From the NCBI RefSeq assembly GCF_033723955.1, contig NZ_CP137555.1, forward strand, positions 4,022,001-4,086,000: a DNA stretch of 64,000 nucleotides. The letters are read 5' to 3'. A model generated the notes under the pieces. The model worked only from the letters and a program-made list of their open reading frames with translations. It was not told the DNA's origin and searched no databases. This document shows positions 26,500 to 34,493 of the stretch, piece after piece. A program made the translations under genes and the position numbers. Origin of the DNA: Microbulbifer pacificus (GTDB lineage Bacteria > Pseudomonadota > Gammaproteobacteria > Pseudomonadales > Cellvibrionaceae). Positions within the stretch are counted from its first letter, which is position 1; the number at the start of each line of letters is the position of its first letter.

Positions 26500-27714
26500 A
26501 TGCGCATTCTTATTTCTGTTTCTTTTTTTACGCCTGCTTTTCGCGCCGGCGGCCCGGTTCGCAGTCTTTCATATTTGCTTTCTCATTTGAAAGGTGATTT
26601 TGAATTTTTGATTCTAACTTCCGATCGGGATTTAGGTGATAGTGAACCTTATGCAGGGTTGCCTCGCGATCAGTGGGTGGAGGCTCATGGTGCGCAAGTT
26701 CGTTATTGTTCTCCCGGGTCTCTTACGCCATGGGGGTTGGCTAAAATCTTACGCGAAACGCCGCATGATTTACTTTACCTGAATAGTTTCTTTAGCTCAC
26801 GGTTCACTATTGCGCTGCTTATGGCTAGACGGTTTTTCAATTGTCCCGCCGCACCTGTTTTACTCGCTCCGCGTGGAGAATTTAGTCCAGGGGCGCTAGC
26901 TATCAATCATGTAAAGAAGCAAGCATATATACAGGTTGGGAAAGCGCTTGGGCTTTTCCGTGATATTTTTTGGCACGCTTCCACTGAGCACGAGAAGGTC
27001 GATATTCAGGCGAAAATGGCGGTTCCGGATGGTCAGGTTGGAATTGCGTGTAATTTGGCTGCACCGCTTCCTGCAGAGCCACCATTTCATGCGTTACGCG
27101 CTAAAGATGAACCATTGCGTGTTTTATTTTTGTCGCGTATTTCACCAAAGAAAAATCTTGGTTTTGCGTTTGATGTTTTGAAAAATGTCAGTATTCCAAT
27201 ACGCTTTACTGTAATGGGTCCGGAAGAGGATGTTGCATATTCAGAGCGTTGCCGAGAACAAATTCGAGCCTTGCCTGATCATGTCATTGTGGATTGGGTC
27301 GGTGCGATACCCCATGACAAAGTGGCTAATGCGATGGTGGCTCATGATCTGTTTTTTTTGCCTACGCAAGGTGAAAATTTTGGACATGTCATTGCTGAGG
27401 CGCTGGGTGTCGGCACGCCCGTGCTTATCTCGGATACTACTCCCTGGCGGGGCCTTGCGGAAAAGGGGATTGGTTTTGATATTTCGCTTGAAACTCCAGC
27501 GGGTTTCCATGAAGCCCTTTCCCAGATTTGGAAGTTGGGTCCTGAAGAGTATGCAGTGTTGCGGGTAAACGTATTTGCCTATGCACAAGAGCGTCAAAGA
27601 ACGGGGTCGGAGGTCGAGGCGCACCGAACCCTATTTTTGCGCGTACTTGCTGATTCAGGGTTTTTTGAAGCTAATTTGCAGAATAATGTGAGAGAAAATG
27701 AATATGAAATATAA
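26500..27714 (+). CDS. Glycosyltransferase, GT4 family
   Basis: GT-B fold retaining glycosyltransferase of 404 residues, expected to work on the cytoplasmic face of the membrane. The N-terminal domain begins with FFTPAFRAGGPVRSL, typical of GT4 acceptor domains. The C-terminal domain has LFLSRISPKKNL, the nucleotide-sugar-binding start, and the PTQGENFGHVIAEAL segment with the E-x7-E type motif. The specific sugar is not predictable. It would add one sugar to the lipid-linked repeat unit. The ATG at 26500 is preferred over the TTG at 26488. It overlaps the following fnlA gene by 17 bases. Confidence 0.85.
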   Translation: MRILISVSFFTPAFRAGGPVRSLSYLLSHLKGDFEFLILTSDRDLGDSEPYAGLPRDQWVEAHGAQVRYCSPGSLTPWGLAKILRETPHDLLYLNSFFSSRFTIALLMARRFFNCPAAPVLLAPRGEFSPGALAINHVKKQAYIQVGKALGLFRDIFWHASTEHEKVDIQAKMAVPDGQVGIACNLAAPLPAEPPFHALRAKDEPLRVLFLSRISPKKNLGFAFDVLKNVSIPIRFTVMGPEEDVAYSERCREQIRALPDHVIVDWVGAIPHDKVANAMVAHDLFFLPTQGENFGHVIAEALGVGTPVLISDTTPWRGLAEKGIGFDISLETPAGFHEALSQIWKLGPEEYAVLRVNVFAYAQERQRTGSEVEAHRTLFLRVLADSGFFEANLQNNVRENEYEI

Positions 27715-28771
27715 CGGAAATTATGCTGCAGGCGCGTCATTTGAGAATAAAGTGCTGCTAATAACAGGTGGCACTGGATCATTCGGGAATGCAGTTTTAG
27801 ATAAATTTCTTACTACCGGCATCCGTGAGATTCGTATTTTTAGTCGAGACGAAAAAAAGCAAGATGATATGCGTAAGCGCTACGCTAATTCTAAGCTGAA
27901 GTTTTATATCGGCGACGTGCGCGATTTTCAGAGTGTGCTGAATGCTACCCGTGGTGTGGATTATATTTTTCATGCTGCTGCACTTAAGCAGGTACCTTCC
28001 TGCGAATTCCACCCGATGGAAGCTGTTAAGACCAATGTCGTTGGGACTGAAAATGTGTTGGAAGCGGCCATCCAAAATGGTGTTCGGCGCGTTGTCTGCC
28101 TTAGCACAGACAAAGCTGTTTACCCCATCAATGCCATGGGTATCTCCAAGGCGATGATGGAGAAAGTGATGGTGGCCAAGTCTCGCAACGTCGATGAAGA
28201 AAAAACGGTTATCTGCGGTACCCGATATGGCAATGTAATGGCATCGCGAGGCTCAGTGATTCCATTGTTTGTGGATCAGATTCGCGCTGGTAAGCCGCTG
28301 ACGCTGACCGACCCTAACATGACTCGCTTTATGATGACGCTGGCTGATGCGGTAGAACTTGTGTTGTATGCCTTCGAGCACGGTAGCAACGGCGATCTTT
28401 TCGTGCAGAAAGCGCCAGCTGCCACGGTTGAAACTCTAGCTAGGGCGCTTACACGGATGCTTGATAAGCCCGAGTACCCAATTGAAGTTATCGGTACTCG
28501 TCATGGCGAGAAACTTTACGAGGCACTCCTCAGCCGAGAAGAAATGGCCTGTGCCGAAGACCGAGGCGATTACTATCGCGTACCGCCGGACCTACGTGAT
28601 CTTAACTACGCTAAGTTTTTTGAGCAGGGCGAAGAGAAGATTTCTCGCGCCGAGGACTATAATTCGCACAATACCCAACGTCTGGATGTTGAAGGTATGG
28701 AGCGCCTGCTGCTGAAGCTGGATTTCATTCGTTCCATCCAGCAAGGTGAGCGCGTAGCGCCGGAGGAGTGA
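27698..28771 (+). CDS. fnlA: UDP-GlcNAc 4,6-dehydratase/5-epimerase (UDP-L-FucNAc pathway)
   Basis: First enzyme of UDP-N-acetyl-L-fucosamine synthesis (FnlA/WbjB/CapE family), a short-chain dehydrogenase-fold protein of 357 residues. It has the NAD-binding motif TGGTGSFGNAV, the catalytic STDKAVYPINAMGISKAMMEK region and the late GTRHGEKLYE motif. It removes water from UDP-GlcNAc and epimerises the product, starting the route to L-talo and then L-fuco sugars. The next two genes encode exactly the remaining steps, which makes the assignment firm. GTGAGAG precedes the ATG; a second ATG at 27704 is also possible. Confidence 0.92.
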   Translation: MNMKYNGNYAAGASFENKVLLITGGTGSFGNAVLDKFLTTGIREIRIFSRDEKKQDDMRKRYANSKLKFYIGDVRDFQSVLNATRGVDYIFHAAALKQVPSCEFHPMEAVKTNVVGTENVLEAAIQNGVRRVVCLSTDKAVYPINAMGISKAMMEKVMVAKSRNVDEEKTVICGTRYGNVMASRGSVIPLFVDQIRAGKPLTLTDPNMTRFMMTLADAVELVLYAFEHGSNGDLFVQKAPAATVETLARALTRMLDKPEYPIEVIGTRHGEKLYEALLSREEMACAEDRGDYYRVPPDLRDLNYAKFFEQGEEKISRAEDYNSHNTQRLDVEGMERLLLKLDFIRSIQQGERVAPEE

Positions 28772-28774
28772 GGG

Positions 28775-29893
28775 ATGAAAGTTCTGATCACCGGTGCGAA
28801 TGGTTTTATAGGACGGAATCTTATCGCGCATCTGGATGAGCGACGCGATATTGAAGTGTTGTGCTTCACCCGAAATGATTCGCTGGACGCATTGGCGGGC
28901 CTAGTAAATCAGGCTGGTTTTGTATTTCACCTCGCTGGTGTCAATCGTCCGCAGGATCCCCTGGAATTTCAGAGTGGCAACACTGACCTGACATACAAGC
29001 TGTGTGAGGCTATTGAATCAAGTGGCCGGAAAATTCCGGTGCTCTATACCTCTTCTAGCCAAGCCGAATTGGACAACCTTTATGGCGTTAGTAAGCGTGG
29101 CGCCGAGGGGGCGCTACTTGATCTTGCTAAGAGGCATGGCTCCGTTGTGCACCTTTTCCGCTTGCCCAATGTGTTCGGAAAATGGGCTCGCCCGAACTAC
29201 AACTCTGCTGTGGCGACTTTCTGCCACAACATCGCCCGTGATCTGCCTATTCAGATTAACGATCGTCAAGCTCTCGTCAACCTGGTTTATATCGACGATG
29301 TGATTACTCATTTCATCTCTGTGATGGAGGGGCGACTGGCTGGTAACCCATTTGTTTCGGTTAATCCGCAATACACCATTACAGTTGGCGAGCTGGCAGA
29401 GCAGTTGCAAGTTTTTCGTGATAGTCGCGCTACTTTGACTACTGAGGCGGTCGGTACTGGCTTGAAGCGTGCTTTGTACGCTACCTACCTAAGTTATTTA
29501 CCGCCCGAGCGTTTTTCTTATGAGGTGCCGAAGTATGGTGATCCACGTGGTGTCTTCGTTGAGATGCTAAAAACCCGCGATTCCGGCCAATTTTCTTTTT
29601 TCACCGCACATCCTGGTATCACTCGTGGCGGGCACTACCACCACTCCAAGACAGAGAAATTTCTTGTTATCAAGGGCCAGGCATGTTTCCGCTTTCGTCA
29701 TATCACTACAGGCGAGTTCCATGAGCACTCTACGTCGGGGGAGCAGCCAGAAATAGTCGAAACCGTACCTGGTTGGACTCACGACATCACCAATGTCGGT
29801 GATGAAGAAATGATTGTGATGCTCTGGGCAAATGAGATTTTTGATCGTGAGCATCCGGATACCTATGCGCGCCCCATTTGTACCGAAGTATAA
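28775..29893 (+). CDS. fnlB: Bifunctional SDR-cupin enzyme, CapF/WbjC type (UDP-L-FucNAc pathway)
   Basis: Second enzyme of the UDP-L-FucNAc pathway, 372 residues. The N-terminal Rossmann domain (GANGFIGRNL at about 7-16) reduces the 4-keto sugar to the L-talose form with NADPH. The C-terminal cupin domain from about 245, with the metal-binding-like RGGHYHHSKTEKF and later TPGWTHDI, catalyses the preceding C3 epimerisation. This two-domain layout is diagnostic of CapF/WbjC/FnlB. A strong GGAGGAGTGAGGG site precedes the ATG, three bases after fnlA. Confidence 0.93.
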   Translation: MKVLITGANGFIGRNLIAHLDERRDIEVLCFTRNDSLDALAGLVNQAGFVFHLAGVNRPQDPLEFQSGNTDLTYKLCEAIESSGRKIPVLYTSSSQAELDNLYGVSKRGAEGALLDLAKRHGSVVHLFRLPNVFGKWARPNYNSAVATFCHNIARDLPIQINDRQALVNLVYIDDVITHFISVMEGRLAGNPFVSVNPQYTITVGELAEQLQVFRDSRATLTTEAVGTGLKRALYATYLSYLPPERFSYEVPKYGDPRGVFVEMLKTRDSGQFSFFTAHPGITRGGHYHHSKTEKFLVIKGQACFRFRHITTGEFHEHSTSGEQPEIVETVPGWTHDITNVGDEEMIVMLWANEIFDREHPDTYARPICTEV

Positions 29894-29916
29894 AGGCACC
29901 CTTGAAGAGAGTTTCA

Positions 29917-31047
29917 ATGAAGAAATTAAAAGTTGTAACTGTGGTGGGTACTCGCCCGGAAATCATCCGCCTGTCACGGGTTATGGCCAAACTTGATCAG
30001 TACTGTGAGCATATTTTGGTGCACACTGGTCAAAATTATGATTACGAGCTGAACGAGATATTCTTTCAGGATCTCGGTATTCGTAAACCAGATCATTTCC
30101 TCAGCGCTGCTGGTGCAACAGGCGCTGAAACGATAGGTAACGTGATAGTTGCTGTGGATCGAGTGCTGGCAGAAGTGCAGCCGGAGGCCGTGTTGGTACT
30201 GGGGGATACCAATAGTTGTATGGCGGTGATTCCAGCTAAGCGGCGTAAAATTCCGACGTTCCATATGGAAGCTGGAAATCGTTGCTTTGATATGCGCGTA
30301 CCAGAAGAAGTCAATCGTCGTATCGTTGACCATACCGCTGATATCAATCTGACCTATAGCACTATTGCACGCGACTATCTCTTGAGGGAAGGGCTATCGC
30401 CGGACATGGTGATTAAAACAGGCAGTCCGATGTATGAGGTACTCAACCATTACCGAGACGGTATAGACGCATCTGATGTGCTGGAGCGCTTGGGGCTGGA
30501 GGCTGGTAAGTTTTTCGTGGTGAGTGCTCACCGTGAGGAGAACGTGGATTCCGACAAGAATTTTCTCAAGCTGGTGAATGTTCTCAACACTATTGCGGCG
30601 TATTACGATTACCCGGTGATTGTCTCCACCCATCCGCGAACCCAGAAGCGGGTGGATGCCATGGCGGTGACGTTTCACGATAATGTGCGCTTGCTTAAAC
30701 CGCTGGGCTTCAAGGCATACAACAAACTGCAGCTCGCGGCAAAGGCGGTATTGTCAGATAGTGGCACGATCAACGAAGAGTCCTCTATCCTCAACTTTCC
30801 AGCGCTAAATATCCGCGAGGCACATGAACGCCCCGAGGGTATGGAGGAAGCTGCTGTAATGATGGTTGGACTTGAGGTCGAGCGAGTCATTCAGGGCCTC
30901 CAAATACTGGAGCAGCAAGCAAGCGGCGAAGTGCGTAGCTTAAATTTGGTGGCAGACTACAGTATGCCTAACGTGGCGGAAAAGGTAGTGAGGATCATTC
31001 ATAGCTACCGTGATTACGTCATGCGGACGGTGTGGAAAAGGTACTGA
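29917..31047 (+). CDS. fnlC: UDP-GlcNAc C2-epimerase family enzyme (UDP-L-FucNAc-forming)
   Basis: Third enzyme of the pathway, 376 residues, of the WecB-like non-hydrolysing 2-epimerase fold. It converts UDP-L-PneNAc (talose form) to UDP-L-FucNAc. Motifs include VGTRPEIIRLS near the start, HTGQNYDYEL, the EAGNR and VSAHREENV blocks, and SDSGTINEES. FnlC/WbjD/CapG is chosen over WecB because of its place directly after fnlAB. The ATG at 29917, with GAAGAGAG upstream, is the likely start; an earlier in-frame TTG overlaps fnlB. Confidence 0.92.
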   Translation: MKKLKVVTVVGTRPEIIRLSRVMAKLDQYCEHILVHTGQNYDYELNEIFFQDLGIRKPDHFLSAAGATGAETIGNVIVAVDRVLAEVQPEAVLVLGDTNSCMAVIPAKRRKIPTFHMEAGNRCFDMRVPEEVNRRIVDHTADINLTYSTIARDYLLREGLSPDMVIKTGSPMYEVLNHYRDGIDASDVLERLGLEAGKFFVVSAHREENVDSDKNFLKLVNVLNTIAAYYDYPVIVSTHPRTQKRVDAMAVTFHDNVRLLKPLGFKAYNKLQLAAKAVLSDSGTINEESSILNFPALNIREAHERPEGMEEAAVMMVGLEVERVIQGLQILEQQASGEVRSLNLVADYSMPNVAEKVVRIIHSYRDYVMRTVWKRY

Positions 31048-31051
31048 TTAA

Positions 31052-32281
31052 GTGGCTACTCGTGTCCTCATTCTGACTCAATGGTTTGATCCAGAACCAA
31101 CTTTCAAGGGGCTGGTCTTCGCTCGCGAGCTGGTCAAGCAAGGCTTTGATGTAGAGGTTGTGACCGGTTTCCCCAACTATCCGGGAGGTAAGTTCTATCC
31201 CGGGTACAAGCTCAAATTAGTGCAACGTGAACAGATCGACGGGGTTAAAGTGACACGATTGCCGCTGTATCCGAGTCATGATCAAAGCGCGATTGGGCGG
31301 ATACTTAATTATGCGAGTTTTGCTGCGACTTCTCTTTTTTATAGTTTATTCGGTGCCAGACGCCCGGACGTCATCTATGCTTATCACCCGCCACTCACTG
31401 TCGGTGTTGTTGCGGCGTTGATCCGTATGTTCCGTCGGATCCCTGTCGTCTATGACATCCAGGACATGTGGCCGGATACGTTGCGGGCTACCGGGATGTT
31501 TTCCAATGAGAAAGCACTGAAAGCCGTATCCTGGGTATGTGATTGGGTGTATCGGCGCGTCGATCAGTTAGTTGTATTGTCTCCAGGCTTTAAGCGCTTG
31601 CTGATTGAGCGTGGCGTGCCGGAGGGCAAGGTTGAGGTAATCTATAACTGGTGTGCGGAGGATACACTTGCCGCTCCACTGGGGAAGTTGTCTGACTCTT
31701 TTCCAGACAGTAGAAAGTTTCGTATTTTGTTTGCTGGAAATATGGGTAAGGCCCAGGCGTTGAATGCTGTTCTCGATGCTGCCGAGCTATTGCAGGAGTC
31801 TTCTCCCGATTTGGCTTTTGTATTTCTCGGTGGTGGCATTGAGGTCACTCAATTGCAGCAGGCAGCATTAGATAAAGGCTTGAGAAATGTAGTTTTTCTT
31901 CCTCCGGTTCCTATGGCCGAAGTCGGAAGCTATCTTGATGCCGCCGATGCTTTGCTTGTACATCTTAAGAAAGATCCGTTATTTGCCATCACTATTCCTT
32001 CCAAGGCTCAGGCTTATATGGCGGTAGGAAAACCTATTTTAATGGCCGTAGATGGTGATGCTGCGGACCTGATAAGGGAAAGTAGATGTGGCTTGGTGGC
32101 AGATTCGGAAGACCCCCGCGCTATTGCAAATGCAGCTTTGTCTCTTAAACTTACTTCCCCTGAAGAGCGCAAAGCCATGGCAGATAACAGTCGTAATTTC
32201 TATCGCGAAAAACTTTCTTTGAGTGTCGGAAGCCAACGCTTTGGGGTGATATTCAGAAGGTTAGCTGATGTAACGGCGTAA
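31052..32281 (+). CDS. wbuB: WbuB-type glycosyltransferase (probable L-FucNAc transferase)
   Basis: GT4-family transferase of 409 residues. It starts RVLILTQWFDPEPTFKG and contains VVTGFPNYPGGKFYPGY, both typical of WbuB/WbjE-type proteins that accompany fnlABC operons and add L-FucNAc. The C-terminal domain carries FAGNMGKAQAL and IPSKAQAYMAVGKPIL, consistent with nucleotide-sugar binding in GT-B enzymes. The specificity is inferred from the gene neighbourhood and family, not from sequence residues. GTG start, four bases after fnlC. Confidence 0.8.
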   Translation: MATRVLILTQWFDPEPTFKGLVFARELVKQGFDVEVVTGFPNYPGGKFYPGYKLKLVQREQIDGVKVTRLPLYPSHDQSAIGRILNYASFAATSLFYSLFGARRPDVIYAYHPPLTVGVVAALIRMFRRIPVVYDIQDMWPDTLRATGMFSNEKALKAVSWVCDWVYRRVDQLVVLSPGFKRLLIERGVPEGKVEVIYNWCAEDTLAAPLGKLSDSFPDSRKFRILFAGNMGKAQALNAVLDAAELLQESSPDLAFVFLGGGIEVTQLQQAALDKGLRNVVFLPPVPMAEVGSYLDAADALLVHLKKDPLFAITIPSKAQAYMAVGKPILMAVDGDAADLIRESRCGLVADSEDPRAIANAALSLKLTSPEERKAMADNSRNFYREKLSLSVGSQRFGVIFRRLADVTA

Positions 32282-32350
32282 TTTCTTCGGTTAGCGTCAT
32301 AAACGCATCGAGTCACTTTTTGGCAGTTTTTCCCCATTTAAGGTAATCGG

Positions 32351-32950
32351 ATGTTAAAACGCATTTTCGATATTTTTTCTTCAGCCCTAGGTTTGCTGCT
32401 GTTCGCGCCGGTCATTGCTCTTATTGCCTGGCAAATCCGCCGCAAACTTGGCATTCCTGTACTGTTCCGTCAAGTTCGTCCTGGCTTGAATGGTAGGCCA
32501 TTCGAGATGGTTAAATTTCGCACTATGCGCGATGCCGTGGATGCGACAGGCGGCTTGCTGCCGGACTCCGAGCGAATGACACCGTTTGGTAGTTTTCTGC
32601 GTTCTAGCAGCCTAGATGAGCTACCGGAACTGTGGAATGTACTCAAGGGTGATATGAGCCTGATAGGCCCACGTCCGTTGCTCATGGAATATTTACCACT
32701 CTACAGTCCGGAGCAATACCGGCGCCATGAGGTAAGGCCGGGAATTAGTGGCTGGGCTCAGGTCAACGGCCGCAATGCATTGAGTTGGGACGAAAAATTT
32801 AATCTGGATATCTGGTATGTGGACAATCGTTCTTTTTTTCTGGATATGAAAATCATCTGCCTGACCATAAAGAAGGTGTTATTGCGTGACGGAATCACTG
32901 CCGAAGGTGAAGCCACTATGCCAAAATTTGAAGGAAAACTTGATAAATGA
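32351..32950 (+). CDS. Initiating sugar-phosphate transferase, PglC/WcaJ small type
   Basis: Membrane-associated phosphoglycosyl transferase of 199 residues that transfers a sugar phosphate from a UDP-sugar to undecaprenyl phosphate, starting each repeat unit. A single re-entrant hydrophobic segment spans about 3-28. The catalytic domain has FRQVRPGLNGRPFEM, KFRTM, the LDELPELWNVLKGDMSLIGPRP core and RPGISGWAQVNGRN. The size is that of the minimal monotopic PglC class, which commonly uses UDP-diNAcBac or related QuiNAc4N sugars. The acyltransferase encoded next overlaps it by four bases, which supports such a sugar donor. Confidence 0.88.
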   Translation: MLKRIFDIFSSALGLLLFAPVIALIAWQIRRKLGIPVLFRQVRPGLNGRPFEMVKFRTMRDAVDATGGLLPDSERMTPFGSFLRSSSLDELPELWNVLKGDMSLIGPRPLLMEYLPLYSPEQYRRHEVRPGISGWAQVNGRNALSWDEKFNLDIWYVDNRSFFLDMKIICLTIKKVLLRDGITAEGEATMPKFEGKLDK

Positions 32951-33594
32951 AAGCTTATCGAAAAGATTTGATCATTATTGGCTTTAGTGGTTTTGGTAAG
33001 GAGGTTTTTTGGCTTGCTTCTCGCCTAGGAGTAACGGTTCGTGGTTTTCTTGATGATAATCCCGAAGTTGTTGGGCAGGCATTTCATTCCGTCCCCATAT
33101 TGGGTGAGGTAGCGCAGTGGGTCGAATATGCTGACTGTGATTTTGTCATTGCGATCGGTAATCCTCGGATCCGGAAAAAAGTGTATGACAAAATGTGCAC
33201 TTTGGGTATGCCTTCATTTGCTACGTTGATTGACCCCGACGCTGTCGTCATGCCTGAACATGTCACGATTGGTTCAGGTAGTGTTGTATGTGCAGGTACG
33301 GTCGGAACAGTTGAAATCAGTATTGGTGCTCACGTCATTATTAATCTTAATTGCTCGATTGGCCATGAGGCTGTAATAGAAAATTTCGTCACTATAGCAC
33401 CCATGGTAGCTGTTTCGGGCAATGTGCGAATTGGTCAGCGGTCAGAGGTGGGTACGGGTGCGTCTATTCGCCAGGGGTTAACCATTAACGATGGTGCAAT
33501 GGTTGGTATGGGGAGTGTTGTGACCAAAGATGTAACGGAAAATACGGTAATTTTTGGAAACCCTGCAAAACCTTTCAAGATTATTAATGATTGA
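32947..33594 (+). CDS. PglD-like left-handed-beta-helix sugar N-acyltransferase
   Basis: A 215-residue acyltransferase of the PglD/NeuD family. The N-terminal Rossmann-like domain (IIIGFSGFGKEVFWLASR) binds the UDP-sugar. The C-terminal left-handed beta-helix of hexapeptide repeats (VTIGSGSVVCAG ... IGAHVIINLNCSIGHEAVI ... VRIGQRSEVGTGA) carries the His of the NLNCSIGHE catalytic region and binds the acyl-CoA. It is expected to acylate the 4-amino group of UDP-QuiNAc4N. The neighbouring hydroxybutyryl-CoA dehydrogenase gene hints that the acyl group may be 3-hydroxybutyryl. The ATG overlaps the previous stop. Confidence 0.85.
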   Translation: MKAYRKDLIIIGFSGFGKEVFWLASRLGVTVRGFLDDNPEVVGQAFHSVPILGEVAQWVEYADCDFVIAIGNPRIRKKVYDKMCTLGMPSFATLIDPDAVVMPEHVTIGSGSVVCAGTVGTVEISIGAHVIINLNCSIGHEAVIENFVTIAPMVAVSGNVRIGQRSEVGTGASIRQGLTINDGAMVGMGSVVTKDVTENTVIFGNPAKPFKIIND

Positions 33595-33605
33595 CGAGAT
33601 TTTAA

Positions 33606-34475
33606 ATGATGTCTTCTATTAATCGTGGATTAAAAGTTGCCATAGTTGGAGCGGGAACTATGGGGAGGGGAATTGTTCAAGTGCTCGCTCAGACTGAAGA
33701 TGTCACTTCAATTATATGGAAAGGGCGCTCTCTGAAAAGTATTCATAGCGCTTTTTCTGATCTTGAAGTTCAGTTGGGACGACTTGTTGCTAAAAAGCGC
33801 ATTGCTGCTGAGGAAGCATCACGCTTCATTCGAAAGATCGTTGCTACGGAAGACTACGCAGATCTAACTGATGCTCAGTGCATCATAGAAGCAGTTTCAG
33901 AAAATATGGATGCCAAGCGTGATGTTTTCGTCAGTCTGGCGAAGGTTACTAGTCCGGACACAATTTTAGCTTCGAATACATCATCGCTTTCCATTACAGA
34001 GCTTGCCAGTCTAACTGCGAACCCGGCTAATGTTGTGGGGCTGCATTTTTTCAATCCAGCTCCCGTCATGAAGCTCACTGAGGTAATCGCCGGCCTGACT
34101 ACCTCTCAGTGTACGCTTAATTGGGCTTTGGATTTTGCCCGCAAGCTTGGCAAAGATCCGGTCGTGGTTAACGAAGCGCCCGGTTTCATAGTCAACCGCA
34201 TGCTAATTCCCATGATAAATGAAGCCATTGGTATCTTGGCGGAATCCGTTGCCACTGCAGAGGAAATCGATAAGGCAATGACGCTAGGTGCAAATCATCC
34301 TATCGGACCTCTTGCTCTGGCAGATCTAATAGGCAATGACGTCAATCTTTCCATCATGGAAACACTGCACAGTGAAACGGGTGATCCTAAGTACCGCGCG
34401 CACCCTTTGTTGCGTAAGATGGTGCGCGCCAACTTGCTAGGCCGGAAAACCGGCTTCGGTTTTTTCAAATACTAA
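33606..34475 (+). CDS. 3-hydroxybutyryl-CoA dehydrogenase family protein
   Basis: A 289-residue NAD(P)-dependent 3-hydroxyacyl-CoA dehydrogenase. It has VGAGTMGRGI (dinucleotide motif, residues 15-20), NTSS at 124-127, HFFNP with catalytic H147, a dyad Glu near 159, and APGFIVNRML. It is full length for short-chain-acyl 3-hydroxybutyryl-CoA dehydrogenases, lacking the extra domain of multifunctional enzymes. Its position, 11 bases after the acyltransferase and 18 before the aminotransferase, is unusual for a fatty-acid gene. The likely role is supply of (S)-3-hydroxybutyryl-CoA for sugar N-acylation. No thiolase or crotonase gene is nearby, so acetoacetyl-CoA would come from central metabolism. 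Two ATG codons in tandem mark the start. Confidence 0.88.
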   Translation: MMSSINRGLKVAIVGAGTMGRGIVQVLAQTEDVTSIIWKGRSLKSIHSAFSDLEVQLGRLVAKKRIAAEEASRFIRKIVATEDYADLTDAQCIIEAVSENMDAKRDVFVSLAKVTSPDTILASNTSSLSITELASLTANPANVVGLHFFNPAPVMKLTEVIAGLTTSQCTLNWALDFARKLGKDPVVVNEAPGFIVNRMLIPMINEAIGILAESVATAEEIDKAMTLGANHPIGPLALADLIGNDVNLSIMETLHSETGDPKYRAHPLLRKMVRANLLGRKTGFGFFKY

Positions 34476-34493
34476 TATTGGTTGTCTCACACA

